Positions 22,632-30,824 of a stretch of DNA of 64,000 bases are shown one piece after another; within the stretch, counting starts at the first letter, position 1; every line of letters begins with the position of its first letter. The position numbers and the translations under genes were made by a program. The notes beneath the pieces are model-generated. The model was given only the letters and a program-made list of their open reading frames with translations, had not been told where the DNA came from and did no database searches. The stretch spans positions 186,001 to 250,000 of the forward strand of contig JACJYA010000007.1 of the NCBI GenBank assembly GCA_020636315.1, given 5' to 3'. The DNA comes from Lewinellaceae bacterium (GTDB taxonomy: Bacteria > Bacteroidota > Bacteroidia > Chitinophagales > Saprospiraceae).

Positions 22632-23969
22632 CTATACTTTCAGGCCATGCCATTCCTTTGTCCGAAGATACCACAACGTCAATGCCAGCATTACCATCCA
22701 GTAGAAGATCTCCGCCGCCCAGGCCCAGGGCAGCCCGCCGTTGGTATAATTCACTTCGACATAAATGTAGGCCAGATAGCCCAGCGCACACCAGGTCTGT
22801 ATCTTCAGGCCGTAGTAGGTAGCGCCGGTGCCTGCCAGGCCGTTGAAGAAAACACTCCCGATCGAGAAAAGGGTCAGAATGCCCACTAATACGTATAGAA
22901 TAGGCTGGGAATCGGTTATCAGGGACATATCCTCCGAACCGAGAAGAGGATACAGGATCTTATGCGGTAAGAGAACAACAGGAAGTGTAATGGCCATAGT
23001 GGTTAGCCAGGCGATCTTGGAGGTTTTCCAGATAATCGGGACTACCGCCTGCCGTTTTTGCTGTCCGATGAAATTGCTCACCATGGTGTTGACGCCGGAA
23101 GCAAACCCCCAGGTAGGAATGGAAAGCACCAGATAAACCATCCGGACCAGGTTAGTGATCGCCAGTTCGTGTTCTCCCAGATTCTCCACGATCCCGAAGA
23201 AAACAAACCAGCTGCCCAACCCGACGAACGCCTGAGCCACAATAGGGATGGAAAGGCTGTACTGCTGGCGAATGAGTTCAAGATCCACCTTTGGCAGATG
23301 AAACAAGTGGTAAGACCGGGCCCGGCGGTCCAAAAGGATATAAATGAAAAAAACGATAAATGCGACAATTTCAGCAATGGTGCTGGCCAGCCCGGCGCCG
23401 GCGATGCCCATTGCCGGCAAGCCCCATTTGCCAAAGATAAGGCCATAATCCAGGGCAATATTTACCACCCCCAGGATCACCGTATCCACAATGATGAAGC
23501 TGGTGCGCGCCACCCCGGTGTAAAGCGCAATGACCGCCACCCCGGTGTAGCTGAAAAACACCCCCCAGGACCTCGTCTCCAGATATTCAAGGCTCCTGGT
23601 AAAGACAACCGGGGAATCAACGATGAGGCTGAAAAAATAATAACAGCCATACTGCATGAATAAGAACATCACAATGGCCAGGCCGAACTCAAAATATACC
23701 ATCGAATAGAAGGTCCGCCCCACCTCGTGGAGGTTGCCTTCTCCTGCCCGGCGGGCGATCATGATCTGCCCGCCCCGGGAGAACCCATATCCGATGGCGG
23801 CAACAACCAGGTAAAAAACACCAACGAACCCAATACTGGCGAAGTCTTCCTGGCTGAGGTGATACAAAAAAACGCTATCGCTGAGCGCAATCACATTCTG
23901 CGCAGCACTCCCCAGCATGATTGGGGCGGAAATAGACAAGATCTGGCGATATGACGTTCGAAGGCGCAT
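22632..23969 (-). CDS. MATE-family efflux transporter
   Basis: From the ATG at 23967-23969 the product has 445 residues with about twelve hydrophobic helices in two homologous halves. It starts RTSYRQILSISAPIMLGSAAQN, as is usual for MATE proteins, and has paired segments such as GFVGVFYLVVAAIG and VNTMVSNFIGQQKRQ. MATE transporters export cationic drugs, flavins or metabolites in exchange for Na+ or H+ across the inner membrane; the substrate is unknown. An upstream in-frame ATG at 24029 lies before the promoter element at 23977 and is rejected. It converges with the S4 gene, with 13 bp between stops. Confidence 0.9.
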   Translation of the reverse strand: MRLRTSYRQILSISAPIMLGSAAQNVIALSDSVFLYHLSQEDFASIGFVGVFYLVVAAIGYGFSRGGQIMIARRAGEGNLHEVGRTFYSMVYFEFGLAIVMFLFMQYGCYYFFSLIVDSPVVFTRSLEYLETRSWGVFFSYTGVAVIALYTGVARTSFIIVDTVILGVVNIALDYGLIFGKWGLPAMGIAGAGLASTIAEIVAFIVFFIYILLDRRARSYHLFHLPKVDLELIRQQYSLSIPIVAQAFVGLGSWFVFFGIVENLGEHELAITNLVRMVYLVLSIPTWGFASGVNTMVSNFIGQQKRQAVVPIIWKTSKIAWLTTMAITLPVVLLPHKILYPLLGSEDMSLITDSQPILYVLVGILTLFSIGSVFFNGLAGTGATYYGLKIQTWCALGYLAYIYVEVNYTNGGLPWAWAAEIFYWMVMLALTLWYLRTKEWHGLKV

Positions 23970-23976
23970 TGCTGCG

Positions 23977-23984
23977 CAAATGTA
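23977..23984 (-). promoter_or_regulatory. TAnnTTTG element directly before the MATE gene
   Basis: TACATTTG on the minus strand, with a TTA 21 bases upstream in place of TTG. It ends eight bases before the ATG at 23969, so the mRNA would be almost leaderless. Confidence 0.45.
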
Positions 23985-24143
23985 GCATTTTCGGTTGAGC
24001 TTAGGTAAGAGATTTGTTACCGAAAGCAAGGCTTTTCGCCGTGGTGCATCCTTCTGCTTTTCAGGCAGGAAAACTTTACCTTGCTTTAAGCTTTCCCCGG
24101 CTTTTTTTTGTTAAATGTATTTTACCTCCAAATTGAATCTGTA

Positions 24144-26222
24144 ATGCATACCCTCAAGAGACTGGAAGCCCCCCGGGCTGCGAAAAAACCGAAGGCCCTT
24201 ACCATCCACGAAGACACCCGGACCGACAACTACTACTGGCTCAATGAACGGGAGAATGAGGAGGTGATCCAATACCTTAAGTCGGAAAATGACTACAAGG
24301 AAAAAGTGATGAAACCTCTGAAGCCTTTTCAGGAAAAGTTGTACCAGGAGATCATCGCCCGGCTGAAGCCGGACGAGGAATCGGTCCCCTATAAAGATAA
24401 CGGTTACTACTATCTTTCCCGCTATGAAAAGGGCAAAGAACACCCTATTTACTCCCGAAAGAAAGAAAGCCTCGAAACTACGGAGGAGGTCATGCTGGAT
24501 GAAAATGAGCTGGCCAAACCGCACAACTATTACAACATCGGAGGCAGAAGCGTAAGCCCGGATAACCGGTTGCTGGTTTTCGGCGAAGATACCATCAGCC
24601 GGAGGATTTTCACTCTGCGTTTCAAAAATCTCGAAACCGGAGAAATGCTGAAAGATGCCATTCCCGGCACTTCCGGTTCAGCCGCCTGGGCCAACGACAA
24701 CAAAACAATTTTTTACGCAGCCAAAGACCCTACTACACTGCGCACCCATAAAGTTTTCCGCCACGTGCTCGGAACGCCCGTTGAAGAAGATGTGGAAGTG
24801 TTCCATGAAGATGACCCCGCTTTCCGGGCGTTCGTCTATAAATCAAAATCCAGGAAATACATTATCATTGGTTCTTACTCTACCCTGAGCCACGAATACC
24901 GGGTGCTCGACGCCGATACCCCCGGCGGGGAGTTCAGGGTCATACACCCCAGGGAAAAGGAACTGGAGTACGATATCGCCCATCATCACGACAAATTTTA
25001 CATCCGCACCAACCTCGATGCCCGGAACTTCCGGCTAATGGTAACCAGCGAGGACGCCACCACCAAAGAAAATTGGAAGGAACTCATCCCGCACCGCGAA
25101 GATGTCTTACTGGAAGACATGGACATCTTCGAGGAATTTCTGGTGCTATCCGAGCGCAAAAACGGAATTACTCAATTGAGGGTCCGCCAGTGGAAAGGGC
25201 CGGAACACTACATCAACTTCGGAGAGGAAGCCTACCTGGCCTATGTTTCCATCAATCCGGATTTTGATACGGACTGGCTGCGCATTGGTTATACTTCTCT
25301 CACCACTCCCAATACCACCTATGACTACAACATGAGGAGCAAGGAGCTGAAAATGCTCAAACAACAGGAAGTCATCGGCAGTTTCAAACCGGAGGATTAC
25401 CACTCCGAACGGTTGTACGCCACTGCCAGAGATGGCGCCAGGATACCCATTTCAATGGTTTACAGAAAAGGTTTTCGAAAGGACGGCAACCAACCGCTCC
25501 TTCTTTATGGCTACGGTTCTTATGGCCACAGTATGGAGCCTTATTTCAGTTCTGTTCGGCTCAGCCTGCTCGACCGGGGTTTTGCTTTCGCCATTGCTCA
25601 TGTGCGTGGCGGTGAAGAAATGGGAAGGCATTGGTATGAAGACGGCAAACTGCTGAAGAAAAAAAATACCTTCACGGATTTCATCGATTGCGCGGAATAC
25701 CTGCTCAAAAACCAGTATTGCAGCCCGGAAAAGCTCTTCGCAATGGGCGGAAGCGCCGGCGGCCTGCTCATGGGAGCCATTGTCAATTTGCGCCCGGAGC
25801 TATGGAGCGGCATCGTTGCCGCCGTGCCCTTCGTCGATGTCGTAACCACCATGCTCGATGACACCATTCCACTGACCACCGGTGAATACGACGAATGGGG
25901 CAACCCAAACGAAAAAAAGTATTACGAATACATCAAATCATACTCCCCCTATGATAATGTAGAAGCCAAAGATTACCCACCCATGATGGTTACCACCGGG
26001 CTTCATGATTCCCAGGTTCAATACTGGGAGCCTGCCAAATGGGTCGCCAAATTGAGGGAATTGAAAACAGATGACAACCCGCTGTTGCTCCATACCAATA
26101 TGGAAGCAGGCCATAGCGGCGCTTCCGGGCGCTATCGCCGCTATGAAGAAACGGCTATGGAATACGCCTTTCTGCTGAGCCTTGCCGGGCTGGCGGAGGA
26201 AAAAGTGCCGCCCGGCAAATGA
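24144..26222 (+). CDS. ptrB: Oligopeptidase B (S9A prolyl oligopeptidase family)
   Basis: The ATG at 24144 gives 692 residues. The N-terminal propeller (about 70-400) starts after EDTRTDNYYWLNERENEEV, a signature of this family. The C-terminal alpha/beta-hydrolase domain has the catalytic Ser in GGSAGG, the Asp in TGLHDSQVQYWEP and the His in NMEAGHSGASGR, with the FAIAHVRGGEEMGRHWYEDGK segment before them. The enzyme cuts short peptides after Lys or Arg in the cytoplasm or periplasm; no signal peptide is seen. A TTG at 24108 in frame would add 12 hydrophobic residues and is less likely. It converges with the FG-GAP gene. Confidence 0.94.
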   Translation: MHTLKRLEAPRAAKKPKALTIHEDTRTDNYYWLNERENEEVIQYLKSENDYKEKVMKPLKPFQEKLYQEIIARLKPDEESVPYKDNGYYYLSRYEKGKEHPIYSRKKESLETTEEVMLDENELAKPHNYYNIGGRSVSPDNRLLVFGEDTISRRIFTLRFKNLETGEMLKDAIPGTSGSAAWANDNKTIFYAAKDPTTLRTHKVFRHVLGTPVEEDVEVFHEDDPAFRAFVYKSKSRKYIIIGSYSTLSHEYRVLDADTPGGEFRVIHPREKELEYDIAHHHDKFYIRTNLDARNFRLMVTSEDATTKENWKELIPHREDVLLEDMDIFEEFLVLSERKNGITQLRVRQWKGPEHYINFGEEAYLAYVSINPDFDTDWLRIGYTSLTTPNTTYDYNMRSKELKMLKQQEVIGSFKPEDYHSERLYATARDGARIPISMVYRKGFRKDGNQPLLLYGYGSYGHSMEPYFSSVRLSLLDRGFAFAIAHVRGGEEMGRHWYEDGKLLKKKNTFTDFIDCAEYLLKNQYCSPEKLFAMGGSAGGLLMGAIVNLRPELWSGIVAAVPFVDVVTTMLDDTIPLTTGEYDEWGNPNEKKYYEYIKSYSPYDNVEAKDYPPMMVTTGLHDSQVQYWEPAKWVAKLRELKTDDNPLLLHTNMEAGHSGASGRYRRYEETAMEYAFLLSLAGLAEEKVPPGK

Positions 26223-26242
26223 AATAAGAGCCTCAAAACAGG

Positions 26243-28486
26243 TCAGCGCACCAGAATTTTCTTGCCGATGGCCTTTCCGTTTACGATGACCCTGGCGAAA
26301 TACAGCCCTGCCGGAAGCCCTCCGGTATTGACCGTTGTGCGCTCTCCGTTCCATTGCCTTTCAGCCACCAATTGCCCTGAACTATTGAAGAGGCTAAGGC
26401 TCTTTTTTCCTTCGGCGCCGGCCTGCAGAGTAACCCATTCACCTGCCGGATTAGGGAAAACCTTCACTATTTCCTCCCTCACAGCTTCCCGGGCAGGAGA
26501 AGTACTGTTCAGGCTGATTGGCGTTTGAAAGCCGGAAAGCCCCCCGCGTTCGTTCCCGATTATGATCTCCAGAAAGCCGTCATTATCGATATCTGCCATT
26601 GCCGGGCGGGTGCGGCGCCCTACTTTAATATCTCCCAAAGTTTCCGTTTCCTGGTGAAATGCTCCGGTAATATTGCCTTCAATATCATTGTAAAATTCAA
26701 TCTGTCCGACTTCCGTCCCGGTTATCAGAATGTACTGCCCTTCCTGGTCCAGGACAATGGGTGCGCTGTAACCGGTGATGGAGCCGGGAACAGAAGTCCG
26801 GATATTTCCCAACCCGGCAAGGTTGGGCGATTCATCCGGATTGGGGTTAAACATCGGGGCTGAAGCGGCGCCTATGTTCTGAAAATAATTGATGTTGCCG
26901 GTGCGCTCTCCTACGATCAGGTCCTTGAGGCCATCCCGGTTGAGGTCAACGATAAAGGGGATGCTGAGTTGCCCGATATTGATGCCCATGTACCCGTATT
27001 GCCAGGGGCCATAAGCAACCGGGTTACCGGGCCCGGCAGTATTCTCTGCGTAAAACAGCTGGCCATAGATCTCGCCAACCAGAATGTCCATATCGCCGTC
27101 ATTGTCCAGGTCGCCAAAAGCCGGGGCAAACGAATAATTGTCATTAAAAACGTTGAGGTTCAGAAAATTGGCATTCACCAGTTCAAATGCGGGGTCGTCA
27201 GCGGTGCCTGTATTTTCATAAAGAAACAGGCGGGCGTCCCGCTGGCCTCCGGGCATCCAGTATCCGATATTGCCCACAACCAGGTCCTGCAATCCATCGG
27301 CATTGTAATCGACGAAAGCCGGATAAGCCCCACTTCCCAGATCGACCATTTCCCCTACAAGAAGATCCTGCTGCCGGAATTCAAATACCGGTTCTTCCGT
27401 CGTGTTGGTGTTTTCATAAAACCAGGCAACGTTGTAATTTTCAGAAAGGTTAATGGCATTGGGAGATGCTATGAGGTCCTTTTTGCCATCGTTGTTGAGG
27501 TCCAGAAAGAAAGCGGCGGGAAAGATGGGGATATTGGCCGTTACATCATAACTCGGGTAGCCGTTGTCCTGATCGACCACCCATGCCTGCTGGCAGGTTC
27601 CGCCATTGAGCAGGAAGTTCAGCGTGCTGAAGGTAATGTCGCCCAGCACCAGGTCTTTATCGCCGTCGTCGTCACTGTCAAAAGTGAGCAAAGTGGAGCC
27701 GGGGTGGCGCATAGTCACCTCCGCCTGCTCCCCGGCCAGGTTGAAGCAATCGCCGGGAGATTCGGCAAGGCCCACTGCCTGTTCAATACTGCTTTCGAAG
27801 ATGCCGCCCCAGCAGTCTTCAACGAGCTCAAAGATGAGGCTGTCCAGTCCGTATCCATCCTCAACCGATTGGTTGGCGTACATCTCGATGTACCCCCCGG
27901 CAGGGTTAAAAGTCAGAATGTCCAGGTCCCCGTCACAATCCAGGTCATCAATGGCCGGATAATCGACGTTACTCACGTAAACCTGGGTCTCCGTTCCGTT
28001 CAACAGGGTAAAATTGACCAGGCTGTACTCATTGTCGAAAAGCATGCGTTGAAAAGCAATGTGGCCGTTCTGGTAATACCCGTAAAAGACAATGATCCCC
28101 TGGAAAGGGGCGCGCCCCTGGGCCTGGGTGAAAAGGTCCATTGCGCCGTCCTGGTTAAAATCCCTCAGCAAAACCCAGTCATTAAGTTCCGCAGGGAAAT
28201 AGGCGGCGTACTGAGGGGCAAAGCGATAACTGGCCTCTCCGGGAGTTCCTTCATTGATAAAGGTCAACTGAACGTCACCGGTCCGGTCGAAGATGTAGAG
28301 GTCATTGATTTGATCGTTATTAAGGTCTATTTCATTGAATTGCGGGTTATTCAGCCCCCCGGCAAGCGATAAGGCCAGGTTTTTGCCGTTTACCCGAAAG
28401 GGTATGTCCATGGGTTGGTAAGGTTGGGCAGGCAGAGAAAGGGCAAATGCCAGAAGCAGTCCGGTGATACATACAATGCTTTTCAT
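26243..28486 (-). CDS. Secreted FG-GAP/VCBS-repeat beta-propeller protein with T9SS sorting domain
   Basis: The ATG at 28484-28486 gives 747 residues with a signal peptide (1-20, ending SLPAQ). Repeated calcium-binding D-x-D/N-x-D-G-x-x-D loops follow: EIDLNNDQINDLYIF, RDFNQDGAMDLFT, DLDCDGDLDI, DSDDDGDKDLVLGD, FVDYNADGLQDLVVGN, DLDNDGDMDILVGE, DLNRDGLKDLIVGE and DIDNDGFLEIIIGN. The C-terminal 75 residues are a type A sorting domain (VFPNPAGEWVTLQ...). FG-GAP propellers are adhesion-like surface proteins; the ligand is unknown. The frame extends 55 codons further upstream, but the signal peptide fixes the start. Confidence 0.87.
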   Translation of the reverse strand: MKSIVCITGLLLAFALSLPAQPYQPMDIPFRVNGKNLALSLAGGLNNPQFNEIDLNNDQINDLYIFDRTGDVQLTFINEGTPGEASYRFAPQYAAYFPAELNDWVLLRDFNQDGAMDLFTQAQGRAPFQGIIVFYGYYQNGHIAFQRMLFDNEYSLVNFTLLNGTETQVYVSNVDYPAIDDLDCDGDLDILTFNPAGGYIEMYANQSVEDGYGLDSLIFELVEDCWGGIFESSIEQAVGLAESPGDCFNLAGEQAEVTMRHPGSTLLTFDSDDDGDKDLVLGDITFSTLNFLLNGGTCQQAWVVDQDNGYPSYDVTANIPIFPAAFFLDLNNDGKKDLIASPNAINLSENYNVAWFYENTNTTEEPVFEFRQQDLLVGEMVDLGSGAYPAFVDYNADGLQDLVVGNIGYWMPGGQRDARLFLYENTGTADDPAFELVNANFLNLNVFNDNYSFAPAFGDLDNDGDMDILVGEIYGQLFYAENTAGPGNPVAYGPWQYGYMGINIGQLSIPFIVDLNRDGLKDLIVGERTGNINYFQNIGAASAPMFNPNPDESPNLAGLGNIRTSVPGSITGYSAPIVLDQEGQYILITGTEVGQIEFYNDIEGNITGAFHQETETLGDIKVGRRTRPAMADIDNDGFLEIIIGNERGGLSGFQTPISLNSTSPAREAVREEIVKVFPNPAGEWVTLQAGAEGKKSLSLFNSSGQLVAERQWNGERTTVNTGGLPAGLYFARVIVNGKAIGKKILVR

Positions 28487-28557
28487 GAGTTGATTTTGGT
28501 GAATTATTGAAATCTTCGTTTCTTGGGGTTTGCCCGAAAAGGAGGCTACAGCAACAG

Positions 28558-28724
28558 TAAGAGCTTGCTTGGAGGCTACACTTTGTACTAAAAACGCCCC
28601 TTTTATGATGATACTGTGTTCCCTTTTTCGTCCGTATCTCCGGATATGCACTTCAAAAGGCGCCTTGTCTCATCATAAAATTGACACTTTTTATTTCCAA
28701 ATGCGGCCTCCAAACAAGCTCTTA
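28558..28724. mobile_element. MITE-like element with 19-bp terminal inverted repeats
   Basis: TAAGAGCTTG at 28558 begins a 19-bp arm whose reverse complement ends at 28724 with one mismatch (C against T at position 11). A second inner inverted repeat (TTTTATGATGA and TCATCATAAAA) lies within. The ends are flanked by TA on both sides, as Tc1/IS630-type elements leave. At 167 bp it has no coding capacity. It sits between the divergent FG-GAP and NhaC genes and could hold the NhaC promoter. Confidence 0.6.
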
Positions 28725-28750
28725 CCGGATCAAAATTATAAAAAGCGAAA

Positions 28751-30793
28751 ATGAAAAACCTTTACCGGCTCACTTTTCTCCTCTTTTGTTGTTCAATTAC
28801 CAATTCCTATTCCCAGACAGACACATCAGCGATATCAGGCCCGGCAACCGATACTGTTCAGGTAGAGCACTATACACTTCAGGCCAGGCAGGAGCACCTA
28901 CTCTTTTCGGCAGAGGTTGAAGACGGCCCGGCATTTGTAAACATCAACGGCCAGGCTACTGGGCTTCATTTTAAGAATGGCCAGGCAGCCATTCTCGCCG
29001 AAGCGGATGCCCACGGCAGGCTGTTGCTCATCCGAACCGGAGGAAAACACTACCGGCTCTATCATCTCTCCAAACTTACAGACGGCAGCTACCGCCTCAA
29101 GCACATTCCCATGTGGTTATCCATCCTTCCTCCATTGGTGGCTATTTTACTGGCGCTAATCTTTCGGGAAGTGATCATTTCGCTCTTCATCGGAGTATGG
29201 GCCGGTTCGTTCATCGCAGGGGGAATGCGCATTGAGTCTTTATACTATTTCCTGCGAAGCTTTCTGGAGGTGGTGCAGCGCTACGTCATCGAAGCTTTAA
29301 ATGACAGCGGCCACCTATCCGTTCTCGTTTTTTCCCTGCTGATCGGTGGCATGGTGGCCATCATTTCCAGAAACGGCGGGATGGCAGGGGTCGTACGGGC
29401 TTTCTCCCGCTATGCCAATTCGCCCAAAAGCGCCCAATTCATTACCTGGGTACTGGGAGTGGCTATTTTCTTCGACGACTATGCCAATACACTTATCGTC
29501 GGGAACACCATGCGAAAGGTAACAGACCAGTTCAGAGTTTCCAGAGAAAAACTGGCTTATATCGTCGATAGCACAGCAGCCCCGGTAGCCGCGGTAGCCT
29601 TCATCACTACCTGGATCGGGGCCGAACTGGGGTATATCGATGATGGCATCCAGGGCCTGAAAGGGCTTGAAACGGATATGACGGCCTATGCTATTTTTAT
29701 CGCTTCACTGAAGTATTCCTTCTATCCCGTCCTCACGCTTTCCTTCATTCTGATGCTGGTATTCCTGAAACGGGATTTCGGCCCGATGTACCGGGCAGAA
29801 ACCAGGGCCAGGACAACCGGAGAGGTGTCCCGCAAAATGTCCGATACCGAAGAATCGGCCATTGAAGACCTCAACCCCGTAAAGGGTGCACCCCTTAAAT
29901 GGTACAATGCAGTTATCCCGGTAGTATTGGTTATCCTCATGACCATGTTTGGCCTGCTGGATACGGGCATGGCCAATACCTACAGCGAACTCCTGGCCAA
30001 TGACATCAGTGTGCCCAGCCATGGCTGGGGGGATATCTGGCGAGCTACCGGTGTATTCCTTGGGGAGGAAAGCAGCTTTTTTATGAAAATCGGTAAGCTC
30101 ATCGGCAATTCGGATTCCTACATCGCTTTGCTGTGGGCCTCCCTGTCCGGTGTCGCAGCCGCCATTGCCCTTACCCTGGGAGCAAAGATCATGAGGCTGG
30201 CGGAAACCATTTCCACCATGATCACCGGGTTCAAAGCCATGCTGCCGGCCCTGCTCATCCTGGCAATGGCCTGGTCACTGGCCGCTACAACCGAAGAATT
30301 GCACACCGCCACTTTTCTCACCTTCGCTTTACAGGACAGCGTCAACCCTTTTGCCATGCCTGTGATCATTTTTGTGCTGGCGGCACTGATCTCCTTCTCC
30401 ACCGGATCCAGCTGGAGTACGATGGCTATTCTGTACCCCATTGCCATACCGACTACCTGGGCCATCTGCCACGCCCAAGGGATTGACCACAGCTTAAGCC
30501 TGGAGATCCTGCTCAATGTCATTGCCGTGACGCTGGCAGCCTCAGTGCTGGGAGACCACTGCTCCCCCATTTCCGATACAACCATTCTGAGCTCTCTGGC
30601 ATCAGACTGTAACCACATAGACCATGTGCGCACGCAGTTGCCCTATGCGCTGACCGTCGGGAGCGTAAGCCTTACCGCTGCGGGGCTTTCGACTTACCTG
30701 GGAGGAGGATGGGCAATATGCAATATCCTTTTACTCGGTTCTCTTGCCGTCCTTTTCCTGATCGTTTGGCGTTTTGGAAAAAAAGTGGACTAA
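28751..30793 (+). CDS. NhaC-type Na+/H+ antiporter with extra exported N-terminal domain
   Basis: 680 residues, against about 460-530 for common NhaC proteins. The extra part is a signal peptide (1-21, ending SYSQ) and a soluble domain of about 95 residues (22-118) rich in short beta strands, ending RLKHIP. After it about a dozen membrane helices (120-680) carry NhaC-family features: FFDDYANTLIVGNTMRKV, VDSTAAPVAAVAFITTW, ISFSTGSSWSTMAI and LGDHCSPISDTTILSS. It exchanges Na+ for H+ across the inner membrane. The added domain would face the periplasm. The stop lies 31 bp before the peptidase start, so the two genes may share a transcript. Confidence 0.85.
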   Translation: MKNLYRLTFLLFCCSITNSYSQTDTSAISGPATDTVQVEHYTLQARQEHLLFSAEVEDGPAFVNINGQATGLHFKNGQAAILAEADAHGRLLLIRTGGKHYRLYHLSKLTDGSYRLKHIPMWLSILPPLVAILLALIFREVIISLFIGVWAGSFIAGGMRIESLYYFLRSFLEVVQRYVIEALNDSGHLSVLVFSLLIGGMVAIISRNGGMAGVVRAFSRYANSPKSAQFITWVLGVAIFFDDYANTLIVGNTMRKVTDQFRVSREKLAYIVDSTAAPVAAVAFITTWIGAELGYIDDGIQGLKGLETDMTAYAIFIASLKYSFYPVLTLSFILMLVFLKRDFGPMYRAETRARTTGEVSRKMSDTEESAIEDLNPVKGAPLKWYNAVIPVVLVILMTMFGLLDTGMANTYSELLANDISVPSHGWGDIWRATGVFLGEESSFFMKIGKLIGNSDSYIALLWASLSGVAAAIALTLGAKIMRLAETISTMITGFKAMLPALLILAMAWSLAATTEELHTATFLTFALQDSVNPFAMPVIIFVLAALISFSTGSSWSTMAILYPIAIPTTWAICHAQGIDHSLSLEILLNVIAVTLAASVLGDHCSPISDTTILSSLASDCNHIDHVRTQLPYALTVGSVSLTAAGLSTYLGGGWAICNILLLGSLAVLFLIVWRFGKKVD

Positions 30794-30824
30794 ACTCTTA
30801 ACCATAACAGAAACCAAAAAAGCG

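Noticed and set aside
24108..24146. TTG start for oligopeptidase B, and similar TTG starts at 8164, 48226 and 62889
   Set aside because: In each case a nearby in-frame ATG gives the family N-terminus or the signal peptide directly, and the longer version adds residues unlike the family or overlaps a promoter.
26969..28372. 467-codon plus-strand open frame opposite the FG-GAP gene
   Set aside because: It is the mirror of a calcium-binding repeat protein whose Asp codons read as Val/Ile on the other strand, so it looks hydrophobic and open but has no gene features.
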